In this document: positions 1-8,012 of the stretch, piece after piece
Layout of the letters: the number at the start of each line of letters is the position of its first letter
How positions within the stretch are numbered: position 1 is the first letter of the stretch
From: Ruania zhangjianzhongii
Lineage (GTDB): Bacteria > Actinomycetota > Actinomycetes > Actinomycetales > Beutenbergiaceae
DNA: 64,000 nucleotides
Reading direction: 5' to 3'
Assembly: GCF_008000995.1 (NCBI RefSeq)
Contig: NZ_CP042828.1
Location: forward strand, 3,772,882-3,836,881
The notes under the pieces: model-generated
What the model saw: only the letters and a program-made list of their open reading frames with translations
What the model was told of the DNA's origin: nothing
Databases searched by the model: none
Program-made: the position numbers and the translations under genes

Positions 1-33
1 TAAAATGTCAGGGATCGTTTCGAGGAGGAATCG

Positions 34-1833
34 ATGACATCCAGCAGCACCCCCAGACGACGGATTCGCGCCGCCGCCCTGACCGCATCAGCCGCGTTGG
101 TGCTGGCCGGGTGCAACCTGTTCGGTGACGGCGGCACCGACGGCGAGGGCGAGGGCGGCGACGGCGGGGCAAGCAGCGGTGGGCACATCACCGTCCAGGC
201 CACGAACTTCGCCCACATCGACCCGCAGTCGATCACCTTCGGCATGTGGCTGGTGCAGAAGGGGCTGCTGGAAGGATTGGTGCTGCAGACCCCCGATGGC
301 ACCGACGTCCGCCCAGCGGTCGCCCAGGAGTGGGAGGTCAGCGAGGACGGGATGACCTACACCTTCCACCTCAACCCCGAGGCCTCCTGGTCCAACGGTG
401 AGCCGGTCACCGCCGACGACTTCGTCTGGACCTATCAGCGCCTGCTCGACCCGGACCGCGGTCCCGGTGGTGTCACCACTGAGGCCTCCTCCTACCAAGT
501 GACGATGGGGATCGAGAACGCCGAGGCGTACAGCACCGGTGCCGAAGAGGACTTCGGGGCAGTCGGGGTGGAAGCGATCGACGAAGCCACGCTCGAGTTC
601 ACTCTAGAAGCCCCCAACCCGGGCTTCGTGATGGGGCTGACCCACCCCTCGATGCTGCCGCTGCATCCGGAAACCCTCGAAGGTGAGGGCGACTGGCAGC
701 AGCCGGAGAACTGGGTCGGCAACGGTCCCTACAACCTGACCGACTGGGTCGCCAACTCAAGCATGCGCCTGGAGCGCAACGAGGAGTACTGGGACGCCGA
801 GAACGTCGCCCTGGACACGATCGACGTCCAGCTGATCGAGCAAGGATCGATCAACACCACCGTGCCGTACGAGAACGGCGAAGTGGACATCCAGGCCCTC
901 GGCGAGCCGGCCGACGTCTCCCGGTTCATGAACGACCCGGAGCTGGCCGACCAGGTGCACGTGCTGGAGAACTCCGGCACCACGTATCTGGCCCGGCTGC
1001 ACAGCCAGAACACCTTGCTGGAGGACCCGCAGATCCGCAGCGCGCTGAGCCTGGGTCTGGGCCGCGAGGAGATCGCCGGGATCAGTCCGACCAGCCAGCC
1101 GGCCTCCACGCTGGTCTCCCCGCTGGTGCCGGGCTGGGACGAGAGCATCGCCGCCCACGACCAGATGTGGGGCGAGGAGGCCGTCGCGGAGGGCCAGCGT
1201 CTGCTCGCCGAAGCCGGCTACCCCGACGGCGAAGGCTTCCCCACGCTCCACCTGCTCGCCGGTTCGGACTTTCCGGAGCTGGACGCCGTCATCGACACCT
1301 GGCAGACCAACCTCGGGATCACTGTGAACAAGGACGTGGTGGAGGTCGGCGTCTACGTCGAGCGCCGGGCCGAGCTGCACGAGGAGGACTACCTCGGCTT
1401 CTGGTACGGCTCCTTCTCCGGGGTGAGTACCTGGCCCTATCAGGCCCAGCAGCTCTGGGACCCGACCTGGACCCGCGAGTACGCGCTCAGCGCCGACGGG
1501 TACCAGGAGTACCTGGAGGTCGGCCAGGACAGCAACCTGGGCGCAGTCGAGCGGAACGAGCAGCTCGAGGAGATCCTGGCGACCGAGTCTGCCCCGGAGG
1601 CTCAGGCCTATGCCGAAGGCGTCGAGGCGGCCGGTGAGACCGTTGTCGAGGAGGAGCAGCACGCGATCCTGGCGGAGGCAGCCGCCGCCCGTGAGCAGTC
1701 CCAGATCTTCATCCCGGCCACCTGGAGCTCCACGGTCATCGTGGCTCAGCCACGCGTGCAGGGCCTGGAGCTGCGGGCGCAGGCCGATCGCTACTACTTC
1801 AGGGACCTCTCGGTCGACGACGATGCGGAGTAA
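34..1833 (+). CDS. Family-5 ABC importer substrate-binding lipoprotein
   Basis: Binds a solute outside the membrane and delivers it to the permeases encoded next. The 599-residue protein starts with a lipoprotein signal: basic RRRIR at 8-12, a hydrophobic stretch, lipobox LAGC with Cys27 as the lipidated residue, then a Gly/Asp/Glu linker to about residue 50. The rest matches the SBP_bac_5 fold known for dipeptide, oligopeptide and some oligosaccharide or nickel systems; the characteristic block ADDFVWTYQRLLDP is present. An AGGAGG-type ribosome site lies 8 nt before the ATG. It is the first gene of an operon with two permeases, a double ATPase and a Tat-exported protein. The substrate cannot be read from sequence; the neighbouring secreted enzymes suggest a glycan breakdown product rather than a peptide (inference). 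Confidence 0.93.
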   Translation: MTSSSTPRRRIRAAALTASAALVLAGCNLFGDGGTDGEGEGGDGGASSGGHITVQATNFAHIDPQSITFGMWLVQKGLLEGLVLQTPDGTDVRPAVAQEWEVSEDGMTYTFHLNPEASWSNGEPVTADDFVWTYQRLLDPDRGPGGVTTEASSYQVTMGIENAEAYSTGAEEDFGAVGVEAIDEATLEFTLEAPNPGFVMGLTHPSMLPLHPETLEGEGDWQQPENWVGNGPYNLTDWVANSSMRLERNEEYWDAENVALDTIDVQLIEQGSINTTVPYENGEVDIQALGEPADVSRFMNDPELADQVHVLENSGTTYLARLHSQNTLLEDPQIRSALSLGLGREEIAGISPTSQPASTLVSPLVPGWDESIAAHDQMWGEEAVAEGQRLLAEAGYPDGEGFPTLHLLAGSDFPELDAVIDTWQTNLGITVNKDVVEVGVYVERRAELHEEDYLGFWYGSFSGVSTWPYQAQQLWDPTWTREYALSADGYQEYLEVGQDSNLGAVERNEQLEEILATESAPEAQAYAEGVEAAGETVVEEEQHAILAEAAAAREQSQIFIPATWSSTVIVAQPRVQGLELRAQADRYYFRDLSVDDDAE

Positions 1834-1863
1834 GCGGGCACTGATGACGAGGAGGGGACAGCC

Positions 1864-2913
1864 GTGATCTCCTTCATCGCCCGCCGCGTGGTGCGGATGT
1901 TCGTCTCCCTGATCGCCGTCTCCATCCTGGCCTTCACCCTGTTGCAGATGGCGCCGGGAAGCTTCGCCGACATCCAGCGCGCCACCTCCGGAGCCACCGG
2001 GATGGCCGGTGGGGACATGCAGTCGGTCGCTGGGGAGTTCTCCTCCCGCTACGGCGACGACGTCCCGGCCTGGCAGCAGTACCTGATCTTCATGCGGGGC
2101 GCACTGACCTGGAACCTCGGGCCGTCCTACCGGTACCCGGCCCAGAACGTCGAAGACCTCATTGCTCAAGGGTTCCCGATCTCGGCCACCCTGGCAGTGC
2201 TGGCGGTGCTGGTCGCGCTGACCATCGCCATCCCGGTCGGTGTGATGGCGGCGCTGCGGCAGAAGAGCCTCTGGGACACCGGGTCGATGTTCGTGCTCAC
2301 CATGGGCCACGCCCTGCCGAACTACCTCACCGGGGTCTTCCTGGTGCTGATCGTCTCCGGGTGGCTGCGCATCCTGCCGGCCGCCGGCTGGTCAGGACCA
2401 GAGCATCTGGTGTTACCTGTGCTCGCCCTCGCCGTCGGACCGCTGGCGGTGCTGGCCCGCTACGTGCGCTCAGCGATGCTGGAGACGCTGCGGGAGGAGT
2501 ACGTCACCGCCGCCCTGGCGAAGGGTGGTCGGTACTACGTGGTGATCATCAAGCACGTGCTGCGCAACTCCCTCGTCCCGCTGGTCACCGTCAGCGGTCC
2601 GATGCTGGCGGCACTGATGACCGGCACGGTGTTCATCGAGACGCTGTTCCGGATCCCGGGTCTGGGCCTGGCCTTCGTCCAGGCGGCGAGCAGCCGGGAC
2701 ATGCCGCTGCTGATGGGCACCACCTTGTTCTTCGCCGCCATCTTGATGGTGACCAACCTGATCGTCGACCTCGTGTACGGCCTTCTCGATCCGCGCGTGC
2801 GCGCAGAAAGTGGGCGGAAGCCTCGTGGCACTCGAAACCGCAGAACCGCACTCTCCGACCCCTCAACAGACGCAGAAGACGGGCGTCGGGCCGTGGTCCA
2901 GGGCGTGGACTAG
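1864..2913 (+). CDS. ABC importer permease, DppB/OppB type
   Basis: Inner-membrane permease of the family-5 importer. About six membrane segments follow a first segment near residues 8-30; the EAA-type loop that docks the ATPase is visible around LREEYVTAALAKGG, followed by LRNSLVPLVT. GTG start preceded by GAGGGGACAGCC. The last 30 or so residues after LLDPRVRAE are basic, low in hydrophobicity and overlap the start of the next permease by about 90 nt; most relatives end near DPRVR, so this tail is an extra produced by read-through of the overlap. The substrate is unknown. Confidence 0.92.
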   Translation: MISFIARRVVRMFVSLIAVSILAFTLLQMAPGSFADIQRATSGATGMAGGDMQSVAGEFSSRYGDDVPAWQQYLIFMRGALTWNLGPSYRYPAQNVEDLIAQGFPISATLAVLAVLVALTIAIPVGVMAALRQKSLWDTGSMFVLTMGHALPNYLTGVFLVLIVSGWLRILPAAGWSGPEHLVLPVLALAVGPLAVLARYVRSAMLETLREEYVTAALAKGGRYYVVIIKHVLRNSLVPLVTVSGPMLAALMTGTVFIETLFRIPGLGLAFVQAASSRDMPLLMGTTLFFAAILMVTNLIVDLVYGLLDPRVRAESGRKPRGTRNRRTALSDPSTDAEDGRRAVVQGVD

Positions 2914-3727
2914 GTTTCGGCGCAACCGGATCGCCGTCATCAGCCTGGTGGTGGTCCTGGTCCTGGCGCTGGTCGCGATCCTCGCACCGGTCATCGCTCC
3001 GTACGGCCACGCCGAGACGAACTACGACCAGACCCTGGCGCCGATCGGCACTGCCGGCCATTTCCTCGGCACCGACGTCCTGGGCCGGGACATCCTGTCC
3101 CGGATGATCTTCGGCTTCCGCACCGCTCTGCTGGTAGCTGTCGTCGCCGAGATCATCTCGGTCGTGTTCGCCCTGCTGGTGGGGGTGACCGCGGGGTACC
3201 GCGGCGGACGGGTCGGATCGTTCCTGATGGCGATCACCGACGTGATGTACGCCTTCCCCGGCTACCTGTTCGCGGTGCTGCTGGTCACCGTCTTCGGCCG
3301 CAGCTTCTGGGCCGTCATGCTCGCGATCGCGATCGCCGGCTGGGTCACCCAGGCGAGATTGATGCGCGCCCAGGTGATGACGCTGAAGCGACGAGACTTC
3401 GTCGAGGCAGCCATCGGGATGGGAGCGAAGGGACCTACCATCGCCACCCGGTACATCCTGCCCAACGCCATCGGTCCGCTGTTGGTCACCACGAGCTTCG
3501 CCGTCCCCGCAGCGATCACCACGGAGGCCGGGCTCTCCCTGCTCGGGATGGGCATCGCCGATATGCCTTCCTGGGGGGCGATGATCAACGAAGGGGTGCG
3601 CTACGCCACCTCGATGCCGCACATGGTCATCTCCCCCGCTCTTGCCTTCGCGATCACCCTGCTGGCCTTCACCTGGATCGGCGACGGGATCCGCGACGCT
3701 TTCGATGTCACCCAGGAGGAAGGATGA
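2825..3727 (+). CDS. ABC importer permease, DppC/OppC type
   Basis: Second permease of the importer. The N-terminal part carries the short DppC-type leader and first membrane helix (AVISLVVVLVLALVAILAPVIAPYG), the diagnostic GTDVLGRDILSRMIFG block, and an ATPase-docking loop (RRDFVEAAIGMGAKG). The start is ambiguous: GTG at 2825 has GGCGGAAG just upstream and gives 300 residues; GTG at 2810 is in frame but has a weak ribosome site. Either way the gene begins inside the upstream permease gene, which implies translational coupling. It overlaps the following ATPase gene by ATGA. Confidence 0.9.
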   Translation: MALETAEPHSPTPQQTQKTGVGPWSRAWTRFRRNRIAVISLVVVLVLALVAILAPVIAPYGHAETNYDQTLAPIGTAGHFLGTDVLGRDILSRMIFGFRTALLVAVVAEIISVVFALLVGVTAGYRGGRVGSFLMAITDVMYAFPGYLFAVLLVTVFGRSFWAVMLAIAIAGWVTQARLMRAQVMTLKRRDFVEAAIGMGAKGPTIATRYILPNAIGPLLVTTSFAVPAAITTEAGLSLLGMGIADMPSWGAMINEGVRYATSMPHMVISPALAFAITLLAFTWIGDGIRDAFDVTQEEG

Positions 3728-5475
3728 CTCAGCAGTCCCCCCAGCCCACCACGGAGCAGACCGCGCAGCCGTTGTTGCAGGTGCGCGGGTTGCGCACCGG
3801 GTTCCGCCGGCCCGATGGCAGCACCTTCGTTGCCGCCGACGGCGTGAGCTTCAGTCTGGAGGAGGGCCGCGCCCTGGCGATCGTGGGTGAGTCGGGCAGC
3901 GGTAAGTCGGTCACCGTCCGCTCGCTGCTGCGCCTGCTCCCGAAGACCGCGTCGATCCTCGATGGTGAGGTGCTCTACCGCGGTCAGGACCTGGTCACCA
4001 CCGCCCCGAGCAAGCTCCGCCGGGTCCGGGGCCAGGAGATCGGCATGGTTTTCCAGAACGCGATGGAGGCGCTGAACCCGACGATCCCGGTGATCAAGCA
4101 GCTCGCCGAAGCCCTCACCTGGCACGACCTCTGCTCCCGGCGGGAGGCCCGCCGTCGTGCCGTACAGGTGCTGGAGGAGGTGGGCATCCCCGATGCGGCC
4201 CATCGGGCCTCGATGTACCCGTTCCAGTTCTCCGGTGGCATGCGCCAGCGGGCGATGATCGCGATGGCGATCATCAGCTCCCCCCGGCTGGTGATCGCCG
4301 ACGAGCCCACCACAGCTCTCGACGTCACCGTCCAGGCGCAGGTCCTGGACCTCCTGGCGCAGATCAAGGAGCAGGGCACCGGGATGATCATGGTCACCCA
4401 CGACCTGGGCGTGGCCCGGCGGTTCTGCGACGACGTGATCGTGATGCACCAGAGCACAGTGGTCGAGTCCGGCACGATCCAGGAAGTGCTGGACGACCCC
4501 CAGGACCCCTACACCCAGATGCTGCTCGCGGCCACTCTCGAGACCGGCCGCACCACCCGCCACGTGCCGATCCAGGCAGTCCCGGAGGGGTCTGGCCCGG
4601 GCGCCGAGGACGCCGGTAGCGATCCCGGCACCGGTAGCGCACCGCCACCGGGCCAGAGCGCCGGCGGGGCGGGCCTGACGGCCGGCAGCGCCCGACGGCC
4701 GTCCTCCGCGCAGCCGATCATCATCGCGAAGAACCTGCACAAGACCTTCCACACCTCCGGCGGTGAGATACCCGCCGTGCAGGACGTCAGCCTGCAGATC
4801 AAGCCGGGAAGCACCCTGGGGCTCGTCGGCGAGAGCGGGAGTGGCAAGTCCACGGTCGCCCGGCTGGTGATGGGCCTGTATGAACCGGACGAGGGTTCGG
4901 TGCACCTGGATGGGGTCGATGTGCACTCCAAAGCGGCGCACGAGCACCGGAACCGCATGCAGATGGTCTTCCAGAACCCGCACGGCTCGCTCATCCCGCA
5001 GTACACCGCCGGCACGAACATCACCGAGGCACTGCGGCTGCAGAAGATCGGCACCAAGTCCGAACGCATCGAACGTGCAGCGGAGCTGTTGCGCCTGGTG
5101 GGCCTGTCCCCGGACGACGCCCAGCGCTATCCCCAGCAGTTCAGTGGCGGCCAGCAGCAGCGCATCGCCATCGCTCGGGCCTTGGCGCCGGAGCCTGAGG
5201 TGCTGGTCTGCGACGAGCCGACGTCCTCTCTCGACGTGTCCATCCAGGCGCAGATCCTGGACCTGCTGGAAGAGATCCAGTCCCGGCTCGGTGTCGCCTA
5301 CCTGCTGATCTCGCACAACCTGGCAGTGGTGGAGAAGATGTCCGACACCGTGTCCGTGATGCGCCACGGCAAGATCGTCGAGCACGGCGACCGGGACGAG
5401 GTCTTCGCCAACCCCCAGCACCCCTACACCCATCAGCTGCTCGACGCGATCCTGCCGGTCCGGGCCGCAGCCTGA
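3724..5475 (+). CDS. Fused double ABC ATPase, DppD-DppF type
   Basis: Both ATPases of the importer in one 583-residue chain. Domain 1 has Walker A GESGSGKS at about 55-62 and signature FSGGMRQR; domain 2 has Walker A GESGSGKS at about 369-376 and signature FSGGQQQR; both have a DEPT(T/S) Walker B and the C-terminal oligopeptide-type extension (HPYT, DPYT motifs). The halves are joined by a Gly/Ser/Pro-rich linker near residues 290-330. The start overlaps the upstream permease stop (ATGA). Fusions of this kind are common in actinobacterial family-5 importers. Confidence 0.94.
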   Translation: MTQQSPQPTTEQTAQPLLQVRGLRTGFRRPDGSTFVAADGVSFSLEEGRALAIVGESGSGKSVTVRSLLRLLPKTASILDGEVLYRGQDLVTTAPSKLRRVRGQEIGMVFQNAMEALNPTIPVIKQLAEALTWHDLCSRREARRRAVQVLEEVGIPDAAHRASMYPFQFSGGMRQRAMIAMAIISSPRLVIADEPTTALDVTVQAQVLDLLAQIKEQGTGMIMVTHDLGVARRFCDDVIVMHQSTVVESGTIQEVLDDPQDPYTQMLLAATLETGRTTRHVPIQAVPEGSGPGAEDAGSDPGTGSAPPPGQSAGGAGLTAGSARRPSSAQPIIIAKNLHKTFHTSGGEIPAVQDVSLQIKPGSTLGLVGESGSGKSTVARLVMGLYEPDEGSVHLDGVDVHSKAAHEHRNRMQMVFQNPHGSLIPQYTAGTNITEALRLQKIGTKSERIERAAELLRLVGLSPDDAQRYPQQFSGGQQQRIAIARALAPEPEVLVCDEPTSSLDVSIQAQILDLLEEIQSRLGVAYLLISHNLAVVEKMSDTVSVMRHGKIVEHGDRDEVFANPQHPYTHQLLDAILPVRAAA

Positions 5476-5489
5476 GCGAAAGGCCAACG

Positions 5490-6995
5490 ATGCCGGCCAC
5501 TGCCACCTTCTCCCGTCGCGCCCTGTTTGCCGGCGGAGCCGGCGCCTTCGCACTGACCCTCACCGGCCCCGGCCGGGCGATGGCCACCACGTCCGATCTC
5601 ACCGAAGATCTGGACTACAGCTCCCCCGAAGCCTTCGCCGTGGCCGAGCAGGCCTATCTGGACCTGGCGGCGGAGAACAACGAGGCCGGTGGCTTCGCCT
5701 GGGGTGAGTCCTACTACCTGAACGCCCTGCTGCTGATGTACCGGGCGCACGGCGATCCCCAGTATCTGGACCAGTTCGAGGACCGCCTCGACCAGGTGCT
5801 GGCCAGCACCGATGCCGCTCGCGGGGTCAGTGACTACTCCGGCCGCTCGGGTCCGTGCTGGCGGGCTGGGGGCAACTACACCGCCGGCCACGGTGAGCTG
5901 CTGCTGACCGGCGGCGCTCCGGGGATCCAGGTGCGCTGGGCCGGGGCCACCTCCGGCGATGCCACGGCCACGGTCACTCGGATCGACGCCGACACCTTCG
6001 ATCTGGAGCTGTACCACCCCTCCTCCAGCATCACCCTGACCAGCCTCAGCCTGGACCCTGCCAGCCAGAGCTACGTCGTCGACGCGGTGACCGAGGCCTA
6101 CACCCCGTGGCAGCGGTGGACCGCGATCGATCATCGCGCCGAGCACGCCAGCGGCGAGGAGCTGGCCGAAACCGCCGTGGCCTTCGAGTCGCAGTTCTAC
6201 GCCTTCGCCGTGCACACCGGGATGATGGTCCTGCCGATGTGCCGCTACATCCGCCTGGTGGGCAGCACGCCGGAACTCTCCGGTCGGACCGCCAAGGCCA
6301 CCCGGCTGATGCGGGCGGTGCGCGAGTCCATGCGCTACCACCGCGATGACGTCCACGTGGACGAAGACGGACTCGGTGACTTCCGCGCGCCGCTGGGGGC
6401 GCCGGTTCCCTTCGACGGTGCGATCCAGCCGCTCAACCAGTCCCACGGGCTGGGGGCGGCCTTCGCCGAGATGTACGCGCTCACCGGGAACCAGCGCTAC
6501 CTCACCAAGGTCAACGGCCTGCTGAAGAGCCTGCGGTTGTCGCTGGAGAACCACGACGGTGCCTACCAGTGGCCGTACTGGCCGGTGCACTCCGAGATGT
6601 TCCAGGGCTACGAGATCGAGGACGAGGTGTCCAGCTACACCCCGTCCTTCACCCCGCACACCCAGTGGGAGGACATCAGCCACGCCGCGATCACCCTCGA
6701 GTTCATCCAGTCGGTGCACGAGTGTGGGATCGCGGACATGAGCGCCGACCGCGAGCGGTTCGCTGCCACGTTCACCGACACGGTGATCCGCAGTGAGGAC
6801 TCGCTCTGGTACCGGGTGGACGGTGCCACGGACACGACTCCGGCCACTGCGGTGCAGTCGGCCCGCTGGCTGATGCTGGACGATATCGAACCGGCCATCC
6901 GCGAGCAGGTCCTGCGGGTGTTCCGGGCCGAGGCGCTGGAGCCAAGCCAGGGCTCGCACACGCTGGGGATCGCCTACCTGAACTACACCGCCTGA
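5490..6995 (+). CDS. Tat-exported alpha/alpha-toroid-like protein, paralogue of 16417-18045
   Basis: Exported protein of unknown activity. The N-terminus has a twin-arginine signal (FSRRALFAGGAGAF, residues 7-20) ending near Ala-Met-Ala. The mature part is rich in paired helices with Trp, Tyr and Asn clusters (FAWGESYYLNALLLMY, then YLDQFEDRLDQVLAS), the look of (alpha/alpha)-toroid carbohydrate-active proteins such as epimerases, lyases or unsaturated-glucuronyl hydrolases. It is clearly paralogous to 16417-18045: WGE-Y, LLMY, DHVLAS/DQVLAS, RGV-D and ED-SHA blocks appear in the same order. It is last in the importer operon, 14 nt after the ATPase gene, with AAAGG before the ATG. I cannot name the reaction; a role on an extracellular glycan is inferred from neighbours. 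Confidence 0.8.
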   Translation: MPATATFSRRALFAGGAGAFALTLTGPGRAMATTSDLTEDLDYSSPEAFAVAEQAYLDLAAENNEAGGFAWGESYYLNALLLMYRAHGDPQYLDQFEDRLDQVLASTDAARGVSDYSGRSGPCWRAGGNYTAGHGELLLTGGAPGIQVRWAGATSGDATATVTRIDADTFDLELYHPSSSITLTSLSLDPASQSYVVDAVTEAYTPWQRWTAIDHRAEHASGEELAETAVAFESQFYAFAVHTGMMVLPMCRYIRLVGSTPELSGRTAKATRLMRAVRESMRYHRDDVHVDEDGLGDFRAPLGAPVPFDGAIQPLNQSHGLGAAFAEMYALTGNQRYLTKVNGLLKSLRLSLENHDGAYQWPYWPVHSEMFQGYEIEDEVSSYTPSFTPHTQWEDISHAAITLEFIQSVHECGIADMSADRERFAATFTDTVIRSEDSLWYRVDGATDTTPATAVQSARWLMLDDIEPAIREQVLRVFRAEALEPSQGSHTLGIAYLNYTA

Positions 6996-7026
6996 CCGGG
7001 CCGCGGCTCCCGGTGCCGGCGGTCAG
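6992..7026. terminator. Bidirectional hairpin between convergent operons
   Basis: The 27-bp gap between the converging genes is one inverted repeat: CTGACCG at 6992-6998 pairs with CGGTCAG at 7020-7026, and a nested CCGGG/CCCGG pair lies inside. Both genes' stop codons sit in the arms. There is no T-run, as is common in actinobacteria. Confidence 0.6.
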
Positions 7027-7949
7027 CGGCTGACCGGAAGCACCCGGTCCAGCACGTCGAGAGCGAGATCCTGGATCTCCGGCGGGAAGTCGTGGCCACA
7101 GTCCGGATGGACGGTGACCAGGTTCTCGTCCGCGTCCAGCGCGGCGTAGGTGCGCCGGGCGCGGCCGACCAGTCGCCGCACGCTGGCGCAGCTGAAGTTG
7201 TCGTCATGCTCTGGCGCGCTCACCAGCACCGTCCGCGGTGCGAGCGCGGCCAGCAGCTCGTCGAAGTCGAACGGGACGCCGTGCTCTTGGCCGAGGAGCG
7301 GCATGTAGCGTTCCTGCTGCCAACCGGACAGGTCGCCGCCGGCGTAGTCCGAGAACGAGTCGAAGCCACAGCTGGTCACCACCGCCTGGATCCGGGGATC
7401 GAAGACCGCGGTGTACAGACCGTTGTGGCCACCGAGGGAGTGGCCCACGGCGGCCACCGGTCCCGGGCGGACACCGGGCAGTGACTCCAGCAGGTCGATG
7501 CCCCGGACGTTGTCCCAGATCGCCTTCATCGTCCCGCTGCTATACCCCAGCGCGGCGAGATCCGGATGGTAGCCGGCCAGCAGGGGGTACGCCGGGGCGA
7601 GCACGACGTACCCGGCCTGGGCCACGCGCCGGCCGTAGTCCCGGCCGGGCCTGCCGCCCAGACCCACCACGACGCCGTGCCCGAGGGTGTCATCGGTCGG
7701 GTGCAGGGCCAGCGCAGCCGGGGCAGTGGCCTCCCCCTCGGCGACCGCCCGCGGCAGGAGCAGGTACGCCGGGGTCCACTGCCCGTCCTCCGACTGGTAG
7801 CTGAGCAGACGGCGGATCACACCGTCGGTCTCGACCTCTTCCGCCACGCGAACGGCCAGATCGGTAGGGCGCCGCTGCGGCAGGAACGGGCCGGTCACCT
7901 TCTCCATCTGCGCCTGGACCTCCGCCAGGGCCGGCGAGCTCGTGGTCAT
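7023..7949 (-). CDS. Alpha/beta-hydrolase of the dienelactone hydrolase / acetylxylan esterase type
   Basis: Predicted cytoplasmic serine hydrolase, 308 residues, no signal peptide. The nucleophile elbow GHSLGG (Ser171) is clear, and the C-terminal part has HPDCGHDFP with the likely catalytic His; an acidic residue near LVSAPEHDD may complete the triad. Proteins with this layout often remove acyl groups from sugars (inference). ATG at 7949 is preferred over ATG at 7958 because GAGAGG lies 9 nt before it, but abuts the other codon. It follows the DUF4091 gene at 63 nt on the same strand and is probably the last gene of that transcript. Confidence 0.85.
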   Translation of the reverse strand: MTTSSPALAEVQAQMEKVTGPFLPQRRPTDLAVRVAEEVETDGVIRRLLSYQSEDGQWTPAYLLLPRAVAEGEATAPAALALHPTDDTLGHGVVVGLGGRPGRDYGRRVAQAGYVVLAPAYPLLAGYHPDLAALGYSSGTMKAIWDNVRGIDLLESLPGVRPGPVAAVGHSLGGHNGLYTAVFDPRIQAVVTSCGFDSFSDYAGGDLSGWQQERYMPLLGQEHGVPFDFDELLAALAPRTVLVSAPEHDDNFSCASVRRLVGRARRTYAALDADENLVTVHPDCGHDFPPEIQDLALDVLDRVLPVSR

Positions 7950-8012
7950 CGGGGACATCCTCTCGGCAGTAGTCGTGGCGGTCGCAGGGCCAGCGGGCGG
8001 GCGGCGGCGCAG

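Noticed and set aside
3601-5553. Long minus-strand open frame opposite the double ATPase gene
   Set aside because: The plus strand has two complete ABC ATPase domains; the antisense product has biased composition and no domain.
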